A stretch of DNA of 64,000 bases from Chrysaora quinquecirrha (lineage: Eukaryota; Cnidaria; Scyphozoa; Semaeostomeae; Pelagiidae), in contig JACTAT010000042.1 in NCBI GenBank assembly GCA_014526335.1, positions 445,541 through 509,540 of the forward strand, given 5' to 3'. Positions 33,301-45,700 of the stretch are shown one piece after another. Positions within the stretch are counted from its first letter, which is position 1. Each line of letters opens with the position of its first letter. The translations under genes and the position numbers were made by a program. The notes below the pieces were generated by a model that had not been told where the DNA came from, searched no databases, and was given only the letters and a program-made list of their open reading frames with translations.

Positions 33301-33829
33301 ACAACAAGTTGACAAATGCAAATAGCTATATTATTCAAAATTAAGTGCGCGCATCATGTTTAAGAATTTCCGAGAAGCAAAATTCTTGGCTTGTAAGATA
33401 TCAGTTAACAAAACCCTTTTCTCACTTCCTCCGATCCGCAGAGCCTCTTCACAGCTTTGGATGATTCTTAACATCTAAAGCTATAAAGAAAGTGGCAAAA
33501 ATCTAATTTCTGCGGCTTTCGACGCTTCTTTTTGAAGACAAACGTGTAATGAGCAATCAGTTTTGTCCACCGTTTTGTCACCATACGATATTATCATTAG
33601 CACGTTCGCAGGATAGGAAGGAGCAAGTGTTCTGTTGATATGCATGTCAAAATCAAAACCTTTGTTCGAGGATCGAAGGTCATCAGGAAGAAAATCGTGT
33701 ATCCTCGTGACTTGTTTTTACATCCGAATGTTGTGTGAGAGAGAAGCCATTACTGAAGATTGAAACACTGAACTCAAGTCGGCCCAAGTACAGAAAGAAG
33801 ACAGTCGAAGAAAGCGAAATATCGAAAAA

Positions 33830-36800
33830 ATGAAGGCAAAAGTGTTTTTGGGTATTTTCATCTTCTTTACCCTCAATGCAGTTAACAATGCCGACAGATA
33901 CTGCGGTAAGAGAATTCCATTTTGCAATCACATTATAGAAGTTTATTTACACGTTTTTTCTGGAAAAGCATCTTTGTAAAGAACTCGAGGCTGTGGGGAG
34001 GGGGCACACGTATTTCTTTTTATAAGAAACTAAAAAATTGATCCAGTACTGAAAGTTTCTTAAAATTTTCGGATTTTGAGTACTGAAAGTTTCTTAAGAG
34101 TTTCTTGAATATCCATATTGGCAACATAGTTATTCTATCTGAATGATGTTTCAAACCAATTAATCGATCGTATTTGAATGCATATGGGTTTCCTGTTGCC
34201 TGCTTGTCATAGAAAGGCTTTATTGCAGACGAAACACCGGAAATTTCTTCGCTGTCTGAGGTGAAAAGTTTCTTACTTAAAAAATTTCCAGTGCTGGAGT
34301 TTCTTAAATTTTTGGCCATTTGAGAGTCTGGGTTTCTTATAAAGGGTTTCTTATAAAAAAAACATGTACTTGATATAATTTACCACGGGTTTTTGCCAAT
34401 CGCGTATTGGAGGCGCTCGTGGTCCGCAGAAGTTTGGTGAGATCGGCCCTTTTCTGGGTTTTGGGGGAAGGGGACTCGGATTACAGTAGTGGAAATTTTT
34501 TTGAATAAACATGCCCTTTAGAACCTCGTAAATTGCACGCTATGTGTCCCCTTTAACTATAGAGCTATCGAGAAAATTTCATTTTGCTGATTAGTGGAGA
34601 AAATTTTGAGACAAATTTTAGCAAATACTGTAAAAAAATGGAGAATGATTGAGTCCAGTGTTGGTTAGTGATTCTTTATGGGATGGCCTCAAGAAGCTTG
34701 TAGCAAAAATTTTTCGGGGGCCTCTTTTGGGAGCCTGGCCTAAACGTCTGAGGGAACCTAAACTGCGTTACGCCACTTATAAGAGCCGCACATATGGGCT
34801 GGCTTTTGGCGCTGAAATTCTCTTAACAGTGGTAAAATAAATTTGCTGAAACATTACCAAACAATTAAGGAACTTGAAGGAACTTTCGACCATCGAAGCT
34901 CGGGTGAAAAACTAAAACAGCCTTTTCTAGAACAAGACGTTTTATACAACTAAATAACCGAATATCAGCATATTTCTCATCGTACTTCCGCAAAGAATCC
35001 ATGTATATTTAAATTCAGACATTAGCACAGTACGTATTTGAAAATTATAATTGTACACAAGTGAACTTTCAGCTTCATTTTGTTTAAAAACCAAACTCCA
35101 GCCTCAACTCAGTCAAAAGGCTCCTTATAAAAATCATATAGACTATTTAATTAAGCAACACAGAATGCTCGAACTCCTGATCTGTCCTCCTCGACGACGC
35201 CTACTCTTAGGTGCCTAATTGCTGGGGGGTTGGAATAGGCGGGGGGGTTGGAACTTCTTTCAGAATCTAATTAGCGGGGGGGTCGGAATAAACGGGGGGG
35301 TTGGAATTTTCTTTCAGAATCTAATTGGCGGGGGGGGTCGGTATTGTTTGTAGGGTTGCAACAACTAGGATACTAAGAGCCTGACAACGCCACAGAATGA
35401 GTTGATTCGCTTGAAAAATTAAACCTAACACAACTTTATATAATGTAAGGATTAACACAAGAACATTTTACTTTATCGGGAAAACATAACTAAAAAAAGG
35501 AACAGAACAAATCTTAATCTATATCGTCTCATGTATAATTATAAAGTCCAGCTACATATAGTTTTTTCAGTTAGTTAAATTGATAAAAGAGACGGTTTCT
35601 GCCAACTGGTCGTATTAAGATGGTGTTATGTCTAATTTTTCTACTGCAAGTTGCAGATTTTTTCAAATTTCTATTTCTGTATCTACACGAATTACTTATC
35701 AGCTTAGGCAATTCATAGCTCTAACAAACGAGAATTTACAAGTGAAATGTCAGACCAAGAAAGTCACCATTTTTATAAGAACAATTTTATAAGAACACGA
35801 GCCTGGATTTTGCCCAGATTTTAAGAACAAAATAAGAACAAGCTGAGGCTGGGCCTTTTCATAAGCCCTGAGAATATCAGCTAAATATGAAAGTACAACA
35901 GTCAGACAACGTAAAAAGCAAGCAAACAGTGAACTGGACAAGCATGCTCCATTTTTACACAACCCTATTACCACTAAAGACATTCACTGACAAAATCTAG
36001 ATGTCTCAGTAACCAAGGAATCTAGAACAGATTAAGAACATTTCAGGCTCAAAAAAGGCAAAACTTAAGAACAGCCACCCTCAATCAAAATTTCCTGGTT
36101 CTTATAAAAAAAAAGAGTGTAATGGGCAAACATTTTAATGAAATTGGTATTAGAACGGATGTTAATGAAGCTTGCTTGAGTGGCAAGTCGCTAATCAAAG
36201 TTTGGTCAAGTGCCCTCCTGTAGCTATAGAACGCCGAATTCCGTCTTTAATCAAGCCAAAGCAAATCATACCTTGATGATCCTTTTGTCTGCAGGGCAAG
36301 GACTCCAATTTACATTGGTGACTAGGCATCGTTGATTCCCGTTGCCAATCTGGTATATATTCTTCCCTTACTGTATTATTTGCAGGTGAATTCAATCACT
36401 GGTTCCAGTACTCGTTGGCACTAACAGCACTTGGTATCAGCAATGTGAACGTACCATCGAAGTATCCAATGAAATTGGTTCACAAGATCGAACACATTTT
36501 AAGAACGAGACAACAGCACAGCAAAGATACGTGCGCCATGATGGTGATTGCATTTGCTTCTGTGTACAAACAGTTTGAAAAACAACCAGTTGGAAATAAG
36601 ATAAAACAAATAATGCTAAAAGTGGCAAGCACATTGGCAAAGAAAGTCTCGATTGAACAAGACAATATCTGGACAAAATCACTTGTTATGCAGGTAAAGA
36701 AAGATAAATAGATGAATGTGACAAAATCCAAACGTGATCTTAAGAAATATTAGGTTCTGCTTTTTCACATAAATATAGGCTAAAAAGCAGAGCGAATCAG

Positions 36801-39151
36801 ATGATTTAAGATTTAACTTAGAAGTGCATATCCTTTCGTTATTTTCCAAAATAAAGCATTTAGTTCTGAGCAGTCAGTGTTTTAAATACATAGCAACGCC
36901 TTAGCAACAAATATTTTCCACTTGTTACCCAAAAAACCCCAGTTGCCGGTGCAGATCTTTCAATTGCACCCTGCCATTATTCTTTGGTCTGCCTGTCAAA
37001 TCTTGGATAAGGTCGGAAGCATATAGCAACGCCTTAGCAACGAATATTTTCCACTTGTTACCCAAAAAACCCAGTTGCCGGTGCAGTTTTTCCAGTTGCA
37101 TCCTGTCATTATTCTTTGGTCTGCTAATCAGAGGCGCCGGAAGCTTCATGAAGCGGCGGGGGCAGGATCCGTAGAAAGGGCACCTAAGGTGTGTCGACCT
37201 TTTGGGTACGCTCATGATTCATAATTTTCATAGCAAAAAAGTAATTGTACTGCATGGCACGGTTAAGGTGATCTACAGGCATGACTAAAAGATTGCTTCG
37301 AATTGTTTCTGTTATAACAATATTCTTCGATTTCATTATCCAACTAATACTCTCCTTGGTCATTTTGACTTCTGCAGTATTTTTCAACCTAACTACAACT
37401 TAATATTCAACCTAAGAAAAATTGTCTCAACTACTGCTTCATAGCTCAAAATCCTTAAAATTTCCCAAAATATCTGCGACGCTGGTCATTACGTGCAATA
37501 AATTGTTTCGCAATTTTTAAAGTGCAAAACAAAATGAAGCAACAACACTGACCTGCATAATACCTAAATAATCGAAAAATAAATTATCAATAACAAACCC
37601 TTATATGATTTCAGCAAGAAAAAGGGACAAAACCTCGAATTTCCGGAAACTAACGATACTGAAATCCATCTCCGGCATGGGAAGGAAAAGAAATCTCTCT
37701 AACTATCTCCTAGGACGATAGTGCCCCATCCAACGGGCGCTGAGGGGCCTGTACTCGCAAAGCGTCCTTTCTTTAATCCCTCGAAACGCTGAGTACAGGT
37801 GGACAGCTGATGAATCGTACCTAATAATTTCTATTCATACATCACTTCCATCTTGTTTTCCACCCTTGAATCCTTCTATACGCGTTCTATTCACCAAGAC
37901 TTACGGTCACTACAACTAATACGTGGCTCCCATCACCGTATGTTGAGTACGAATACTCCTATATTTTTTAGTTTGCCCCTTGTGGCTTTATATTATTTTA
38001 ATAAAAAAAGTTGCTCGATTGATGTTCAGTTTCCATCAACACGAGACCATTGACATTCTTCTTCCTTGAAAATTCAGGCCTCGGTAATTTTTTAAAACAT
38101 ATTATTATGAAAATATCGGGAACCAGTTTTTTTGAAAGGGCACTTTGCTGCCCCCGCGCTGCCCCCGTACCAGTAGGGCAACATTTAGGATGAACTGGGG
38201 CAGCCCATCCTCAGGCTCGCCCCAGTGGCTCCGGCGCCCTTGTAGAAGTTGTTCTTCATGGGGAGGAGGTCTGTGCGAAGCGTAAAATAACATGGTAAAG
38301 GACCATCTCGGCCTAGATACCTGTATTAGATACATCGCCACGTTTAGTTCAAACGTAGAACAAAGAATACTAAAGCTTTGCATGCTCACGCTTTACCATT
38401 TCCTAAATCCTCGAATAAGCCCCCGGGGGCTTATTTGCAAAAATGAAATTTGGGGTAGGGGCTTATTCGAGGGGAGGGCGTATTTTAAGATTCCATGGTT
38501 CCAGTGTGTTGTCGAAAGAATACCAGAAAGAAAAATCGGTACTCTTTTATCAAAATCAGCTGTTTGCCAACAGCCATTGGCTGATTATAGGTTGAATTGA
38601 TATTAAAACTTGTCAGGACTAACTTTGTCAGTGTTTTAATTAGTTGAAAGATGAATTATAGACAGAAACAAACTCACAATCCTTCAAATAATTCCTAATG
38701 GGGGCTCATTCGAAGGGAGGGCTTATTTGCAAAAACGAATTCTTAGGTGGGGGCTTAATCGGAGGTGGGGGCTTATTCGAGGATTTACGGTATGCTGATT
38801 TGATCTGTAGGTAACAAATCGCAAGAAAAAATCAAAGTCTGCGTGAAGATTGAATTTGAGGGCATCAATAAACGTAACCCACCTCGTCAGATGTTGGTGA
38901 TGGTTAATGGCTCAACTGCAATGGATGCTCTCAATGCCGCTGCCCTGATGCCATCTGGTTGTCAAATTGTATCAAAGAAAACATCTTGGGGCGAATCTAT
39001 TCAGAGCATTTGCGGCGTAGCAGTGAATCACAGGAAAAAGATGTATTGGATGTTTTATATTGACGGAAAGATGGCAAGCACAGGTGTTGGAAATTATTAC
39101 CCAAAAACGGATGAGTGTGTCATCATGAGATATCAGAAAATCAAGTTTTAG
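33830..39151 (+). CDS. Secreted transcobalamin-like protein with C-terminal DUF4430 domain
   Basis: Exon 1 (33830-33905) encodes a signal peptide, MKAKVFLGIFIFFTLNAVNN, ending at DRYC with donor G/GTAAGA. Exon 2 (36386-36693, acceptor TTATTTGCAG, donor CAG/GTAAAG) encodes a helical segment (EFNHWFQYSLALTALGISN, then KDTCAMMVIAFASVY) like the repeats of intrinsic factor/transcobalamin barrels. Exon 3 (38811-39151, acceptor ATCTGTAG) encodes the DUF4430 domain, with NGSTAMDALNAA, CGVAVNHRKKMYWMFYIDGK and stop after YQKIKF. In the cobalamin carriers this domain caps the ligand. Exon 2 ends in phase 0 but exon 3 needs phase 1, so at least one exon between is unidentified. The barrel seems much shorter than in vertebrate carriers; ligand unknown. 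Confidence 0.75.
34005..34368. mobile_element. TA-type MITE, word GTTTCTTA
   Basis: Starts CACACGTATTTCTTTTTATAAG and then AAAC; ends GTTTCTTATAAAAAAAACATG then TA. GTTTCTTA occurs about six times, and the right end has two tandem copies of GTTTCTTATAAA. It lies in intron 1 of the DUF4430 gene. Confidence 0.7.
35219..35345. repeat. GGGGGGTTGGAAT tandem words
   Basis: Five direct copies of CGGGGGGGTYGGAAT alternate with CTTTCAGAATCTAATTAG. Intronic and non-coding. Confidence 0.6.
35764..36121. mobile_element. TA-type MITE, word AAGAAC
   Basis: Left end TTTTTATAAGAAC, right end GTTCTTATAAAAAAAAAGAG then TGTA. AAGAAC occurs about eight times, in the orientation of the left terminus. Intron 1 of the DUF4430 gene, 265 bp before exon 2. 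Confidence 0.65.
36889..37127. repeat. Two-copy tandem duplication, about 130 bp
   Basis: AGCAACGCCTTAGCAAC, TATTTTCCACTTGTTACCC, AGTTGCCGGTGCAG and TTATTCTTTGGTCTGC occur in both 36889-36999 and 37018-37127 with a few differences. Non-coding, in the DUF4430 gene intron. Confidence 0.75.
38395..38795. mobile_element. Inverted-repeat element with GGGGCTTATTCGAGG word
   Basis: Left end TCCTCGAATAAGCCCCC, right end GGGGGCTTATTCGAGGA, an almost exact inverted pair. The word recurs at about 38458, 38700, 38752 and 38767. It ends only 16 bases before the DUF4430 exon 3 acceptor. Confidence 0.7.
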
Positions 39152-39559
39152 CATGCGACGATGCAGGAACTCGCACTATGTAACGTAACATGACTGCATG
39201 AAAAGGCTAATTGATTGCATATGATTGATTTCGATTGATTTCATATCAAGTTCATTAAATTTTGTCATCAACTACTTCGTAAATGCAGAAAGAAAACAAA
39301 ACTTTGTGAAAATTTTTATATTACAAACTTGATGATTTCCTTCAGAGCACCGAGGAGGAGGGGAAGGGGGCAAGTTGCCTCATGACCTCAGGGTGGAAGG
39401 GGTATCGTGATATAAAGTCCAGTATTTTCTTCAATATATTGAAGAAGGAACAGAAAGAAAATTTGTTAAAGAGAGCAATATGATGCAAATAAATTTTAGA
39501 ATTTTAGACCATGGAATCACGGCCCTGGAATTTTAGAACAGCACAATATTTTGAAAAAG

Positions 39560-40222
39560 ATTCAGTACCATGAAGAGAGAGACAATTTTACGACGTTTCG
39601 GGCATTACCCTTTATCAAGTGACGGTAAAATTTAATCATTTTCTTCTCTAAAGTTTTCCTTTCTCTAGAATCTGATGGTGCATGTGTAAGGGTTTGAACT
39701 TTCATGTCGTTGATGGAGTGGTTTAGGGAGTTAAAGTGTTTGGAGATGTTGATGTCGGCGTCGTCTTGGTGATTCTGTTGAAGGTATATTTTATTTTTTA
39801 CATTTCTGAGATGTTCACCAAAGCGGTTATTCAACTGACGGGATGTTTCACCAATGTAGAGGATGTTGCATTTTGAACAGCGAATACAGTAGTCGAACAG
39901 TGAAAATAGAGGAACCAGAAGAAGACTTGATGGATGAGTTGTTGTCGATGTGGGAGCAGGTGTTACAATTGCCATGGTTACAGGGAGAGGAGCCAGGTTG
40001 CTGGGCTGATGGAAGGTTGGATTTCACTAGGAGGTCTCGAAGATTGGTATCACGACGGTAGGCCAGAAGAGGTTTTCTTTGAATATATTTGCGGTTTCGG
40101 GAGATTGAGTAAGGATGTTGAAATTCTGCATGATCATGTTGCGGACTTGGCGGTATAGTGGATGATAGGTTAAGGTAAGTGGAATACGGTTTTATGTAAG
40201 GCAGGGTGGAAGTTGGAAACAA
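39560..40222 (-). mobile_element. Penelope-like retroelement remnant with GIY-YIG endonuclease
   Basis: The frame 39562-39975 has the C-terminal zinc-knuckle and GIY-YIG start CIRCSKCNILYIGETSRQL followed by RFGEHLRNVKN. The frame 39848-40222 holds the preceding segment (TNLRDLLVKSNLPSAQQ, then CNHGNCNTCSHI), so the two are joined by a frameshift near 39900. The reverse transcriptase core is absent. Inactive 5'-truncated copy. Confidence 0.82.
39591..39625 (-). ncRNA. Degenerate hammerhead-ribozyme-like motif at the Penelope 3' end
   Basis: Minus strand reads TTGATAAAGGGTAATGCCCG then AAAC. This resembles the hammerhead core CTGANGA-stem II (GGG/CCC)-GAAA, with CTGATGA changed to TTGATAA. 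Hammerhead motifs are known in Penelope-like elements. Probably inactive. Confidence 0.4.
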
Positions 40223-42716
40223 AATAGATAAATCTTTGAAGTTGTTGAAGCGGCAGAAACCAAAGCACTAACCGTTATTCAAATATGTTGTCCAAATACT
40301 TGAAAACAAAATACCGAAAATCGGGATGAATGCCACGCAGTAGCTACGCAAAGAACAAGACAGTGTCAAAGAGTTTACAAATAGCCAATAGCGATATGAC
40401 GTCATGTTAGAAAGTTGACATGTGATGACGTTATTTGTATGAAACTTTGATAAAATAAAAGACGTGGGTTCGCTTTAAGTTCAGGTAATATAATACATTA
40501 AGTTGTTGCATATTTCAATTCTTTGAAATGTATAAAACTCTAATTATTTGGACGATTGCCGTTGGTTGCCATGGAGATTACGTTAAAGGAAGAACGATGA
40601 AAAAGTTTTAAACTTGACCCATTGACCCACAGAAGCGTGATTCTGGTTTTACCTTCTATACAGGGATCGAAGTTTCGAAGAGTTTAGTAGCAGGTGAGAT
40701 AGGGCAGCGGCACAACGCAGTTTAGGCTCCCTAGGCTGAGGCTCCCTTAGTTCAACGCCCCAGGATCAACAGAGACCCAAAACAAAATTTTGATTTTTGT
40801 GCTTTTTGGCCATATGCTACAAGGCTTCCCAAGGCCATCCCATTAACAGTCATTAACCGGGGGACACGTTACGTGCTTTTTTCGTGTTCTAAAGGGCATG
40901 TTTTCAAAAATTTGCCCACTTCTCTGAGCCCCCTTCCCTTGCAGAGCTCATTTCGCTTGGCCGTCCCTGCATAAAGCTCATTTCTGCTTCGCCATCTTAA
41001 TAAATTCCTACAGGCCACGAACGTCTCTGTTACGCCACTGAGATAGGGTTAAATTTTAATCTTAACACAATTGTTTTGATTCAACTGAACTTCTGGCCGC
41101 TATTTTTTGGCCACATACACTTGGTGATATAACGAGTGTTACAATTAGCTACTTTTTCATCAAGATTGCACACAACAGAACCAAGTAAATGGCTACAACC
41201 GACAAAATTATAGTAATCAAAGAAAGCTTCTCCATACAGCTACAATCTATTATAATTGACTATTCACAATGTACTTAGCGAATTTCCATACGATAGTGCA
41301 GCAACAGAGGTGGTGAATTTGCATTTATCACACGATTGTTTACCCAGTTATCATCAGATAGGTGACATACTAACAACTGTGATAGGGGATATACCGCTAA
41401 CAAATGTCATTTCTTAAATAGCTGAGGAAGAGAGCAGTTTAATAGTCACTTAACAAGCAGATAATTCGGATAGCAGTTTAGCTTGTAAATCAATTTTTGT
41501 ATACTGTAAACATCCCATAACTTATTATTAAAACGACTTATAAAAAGAAATGTACTTCACGAACTCACTTGGAGTAAAGCAAGCGCAGCAGTTTCATGAT
41601 CTTGACAAGGGCGAACTTCGTGCGAAATTTAGTGCAAGCAGAAAAAATTCAAGGATTTTATGAAAGGAGTTCATTGGTTGAAAGGTACCATTTTCGTTGT
41701 ATTTCATAACAGAATGACATACCGCATTTCTTTCTATCAACGCCTTAGCCTTTAATTCAAAGCAAGACCGGCTCTTTTTGGTGATATAGCAGAAAAACAT
41801 TTTGTTTAGAGGGAGGCGATCCTAAATGTTACAGTAAAAATTTCTGCAGTAAGAAAATGCGACTAATCATTTTACTGTTGTGAGACCTTTTCTGGGGAAA
41901 AACTGTTTGACTTTAAATAAAAACATGCTATCAAGCCTTCATAAGGTCACGATTAATCTGAGCTTTTGAAGAGTGGAAGAGCAATGACGTCATAAAAATC
42001 TATTTTTGGATCTTACTTATATGAAGTCCATATTCTGAAAGAAAAACTAGATTCAAATAACACAAACAATATTCCAGTATGTACAGTATTAGCCAAGATA
42101 CGATCATTTGAAAAATTGAGCTTCTATTTATATGAAATCCATGAAAATAAGAAAACTTTATAACCTTTGGGAAAAGCACAGTGATTTTATATAGAAATGC
42201 ATTTTGTCAAATTGTCTTTTTTCAGCTAATGCTCAGCACGTTTGAATGATTGTTGCATTATTTTGGCCTAAATCTTAGAAAGATTTTTGAATTCCAAAAA
42301 TAGGCTTTTTGATGACGTCACACTTGACTACTCTGTTCTCTCCAGATGTTTGTAAAAGCTGCTTGTGTAAGAGTAGGGCGTTTACTAGAAAATGAAAAAC
42401 CTTTCAGAGGAAATGCGATAGACTTACGCTCTGTAAGTTCGTTAATCCCAAAAATTCGCCCTTGTTTTTATGACTATCAGTTGAATTGGGGGCCGGGAAC
42501 CTCTACAGCTATTATTTATAACCCTGCTTATTCCATGATCTACAAAATTCGAAAAAGAATGCAAAAAATATTAAGTGATTCGATTCGGGAGGTGCTTGAA
42601 AGAAATATTGCTAGCGGGGGGATGAAAATAATAATAATAAACATATAATGACATACGTCCAACCATGTTATACTGAATGATAGAACATATCTATCAGCGT
42701 TGTCATAATACTTCAT
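40223..42716. other. Intergenic; nothing firmly recognised
   Basis: Lies between the DUF4430 gene and the convergent RAB5 3' end. A plus-strand frame at 40528-40611 (27 residues, MYKTLIIWTIAVGCHGDY) resembles a signal peptide and has AT-rich sequence GATAAAATAAAAGAC 80 bases upstream. A frame at 42346-42648 follows a fair acceptor (TTCTCTCCAG) but matches nothing I know. Confidence 0.3.
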
Positions 42717-45700
42717 TTAATTACTTCCACCACAGCATCCTTTACTTTGGCGCTGATCAGAGTCTTTGTTAGTAAGCTGTACTCCGCCTCTAGATGATGG
42801 TCCTGTTGTACCTCCTTGGGATTCTACATGTTTCGGCAGTTTCTTGGCTGCAAGAAACATAGAAAAGACCATCAGAAAAGATATGACTCTAGTCTAAACA
42901 AGAAAAAGGCCTATTTGTACCTCATTCGCATTTGCTATTTGCTAGCAAATTTGTCGTTCACCATTCGCTAGTGAATAGAAAACAGCCTTCCCTGAGCGAA
43001 TTTGAACTGTTTGATTGTGCTTCGCAGTCATTAAATGTAAACAACAGAACAGGTACAAGATCAGTTTGTGGGATAAAAACATAATCAAACTTCAGCAAAC
43101 TCTATCGCTAGAAAACAAAACAGTGAAAAGCGAATGCGAACGCAGTGGAAGTTGGCCTTAAGTCTTGGCAGATACAATGGGGTGCAAAACAAAAGACAAT
43201 CATAATAAATTCATCAAAAAACCACCATTGTCTTATCAAGAATTCCTTGTCACATTGACTCATAGACTGAGTAACTACTCAGTTTTCTTCCTTCAGTTTC
43301 CATCTTAGTGTTGCCGCCCTGTTTTGCTATATTTTTTGCAAATTTATGTACCGAAATTCAAGGTCAGCTCCTATTAATTGTCTTCTATTACTTTTTTCAA
43401 GATAAGTAACGCTTTTATATGACGACGGCCTTTATTTGAGTAGCTGCTATTTGAAATATGGCATCTAGACATATATCTAGACGTCTGTTGATTATGGATT
43501 TGGAAAAAAACGAAACAATTTTTGAGTTGTACAAAACTTCAAAACGGCGATGAACAGCAGAAACAAAATAGGGCACACTTGAAAGAAGATTTTTTTTTAC
43601 CTGACACTCCTCAGACTCTAAACGTCAGAAACAGACCGAAACAATTGACTACGGCGTAAGTTATACCTAGATGCTGATAAAAATACACCAAGCAGAAAGT
43701 TTTCATTTTATCTCTCTTCAATTAATTCTGTTGGTCTTCCCGATGTATCCCACAAGGATTGGTATCAAAAACACAATGTGACTGGAAAATATTCACTTTG
43801 TGACTGGTAAATATTTATTCAGGCATATTGCTTAATCAGGTAAGGTAAAAAATAACCAAAAGCTTCCCCTTTTTTCGTTTGAACTTTATATTCGACCTTA
43901 CAAGCAAAAGATCGTCACCAGAGTGAAAATTTATTAAACCTATAATAAATATTTATAAATTCAAATATATATTAAATACAAATTTAAGTAAAATAAATGT
44001 CATGCATTTTTCATGCTGATGATGATCTTTTGCTTGAGAGGTCGACTATATAGTTAAAAAATATTGAAGCTTCTGGCCATTGTTATTTCTGACAGGTATT
44101 TGGACTCAGATCAGGGTATAAATTCCACTTAATCAATTGTATTGGTCTGTTTCTGACGTTTATACTCTAAGGAGGTCAGATGAAAAAGTTTCAAAGTATA
44201 AAAAAGCCCTATGATGTTTTCGCTGTTCATCGCAATTAAGAAACTAAGCAAAAAAACTATTACCTATTGCTAAGAATAATTCATTGACATTCATCGCAGT
44301 TTTTGCTGACGTTTCCATAAAAAGAAGTCCATTCTCTTCTGAGTATGCTTGTGCTTCCTACAAAACAACAACTGGAACTCTTCTAAATGAAAAATAACAA
44401 AGTACTAATGCATGATTTAGCATCAATATGGCCTTTGCTCTGGGGTTATCAAGAAGATGAGTTAGAACAATCAAAGAGTTCTCTCACTTTTTGTGTTCTT
44501 ATTTACTATGATATTTACATTTATTATGATATTTACATATAAATAAGTTAGAAATTTCAAAGGAAAAACGACAACTTTTAAGCGGCAAAACATATTTCGA
44601 ACATTCTATGTCCATCTTCAGTTGCAAAAATTACAATAAGCTAATCAAGATATTACAAGGGTTAAATAGAGCTATAAAATATTACATAACTTAATAACAC
44701 ACGTGAGGTAAATAGTCAAATCGGTAACATTAAAGGTAAATAAAACGTACAAATGGGAATAAGTAAATAACAACGAATGAAATAAAATAAAAGTAATTAA
44801 AAGAAAGATTCAATTTGTAATGATAAAGTTGTTTGTTAAGCGTAGGTTTCACGCAAGAGATATGCAGAGCTTCCTTGATCTTAAGACAAAAGCTGCGATT
44901 AGCGCTGTCAAGAATAGGAAACTATCCTCAGAGCAAAGAGGGCGGCAAGAATGGGACTCATTAAGTGTTTAAAAATATGTGAGTTTTTGTCTGTGACCAA
45001 ATGCTCCCGAATTTGTGTTGAAAGATGGCGAGAAGTTTCACCGACATGTTTGGCCGCTTAAAAGTTGTCGTTTTTCTTTTGAAATTTCTAACATTTAATA
45101 TGATAATTACATTTATTATGACATTTACATTTATTATTATATTTACATTTATTACGATATTGGCATTTATTATATTATTTACAGATTATGATATTTACAT
45201 TTATTATGACATTTACATTTATTATGACATTTAAAATTATTATGACATTTACATTTATTATGACATTTACATTTATTATGACATTTACATTTATTATGAC
45301 ATTTACATATATTATGACATTTACATTTATTATGATATTTACATTTATTATAACATTTACATTTATTATGACATTTACATTTATTATGATATTTACATTT
45401 ATTATGACATTTACATTTATTATGATATTTACATTTATTATGATATTTACATTTATTATGATATTTACATTTATTATGAGATTTACATTTATTACGATAT
45501 TTACAGATTATGATATTTACATTTATTATTACATTTAAATTTATTATGACATTTGCATTTATTATGATATTTACATTTATTATTACATCTACATTTATTA
45601 TGACATTTACATTTATTATGATATTTACATTTATTATGACATTTAAATTTATCATGATATTTACATTTATTATGACATTTACATTTATTATGATATTTAT

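Noticed and set aside
42346..42648. 100-codon plus-strand frame after a fair acceptor
   Set aside because: No recognisable domain, no donor or upstream exon, ends in AT-rich low complexity.
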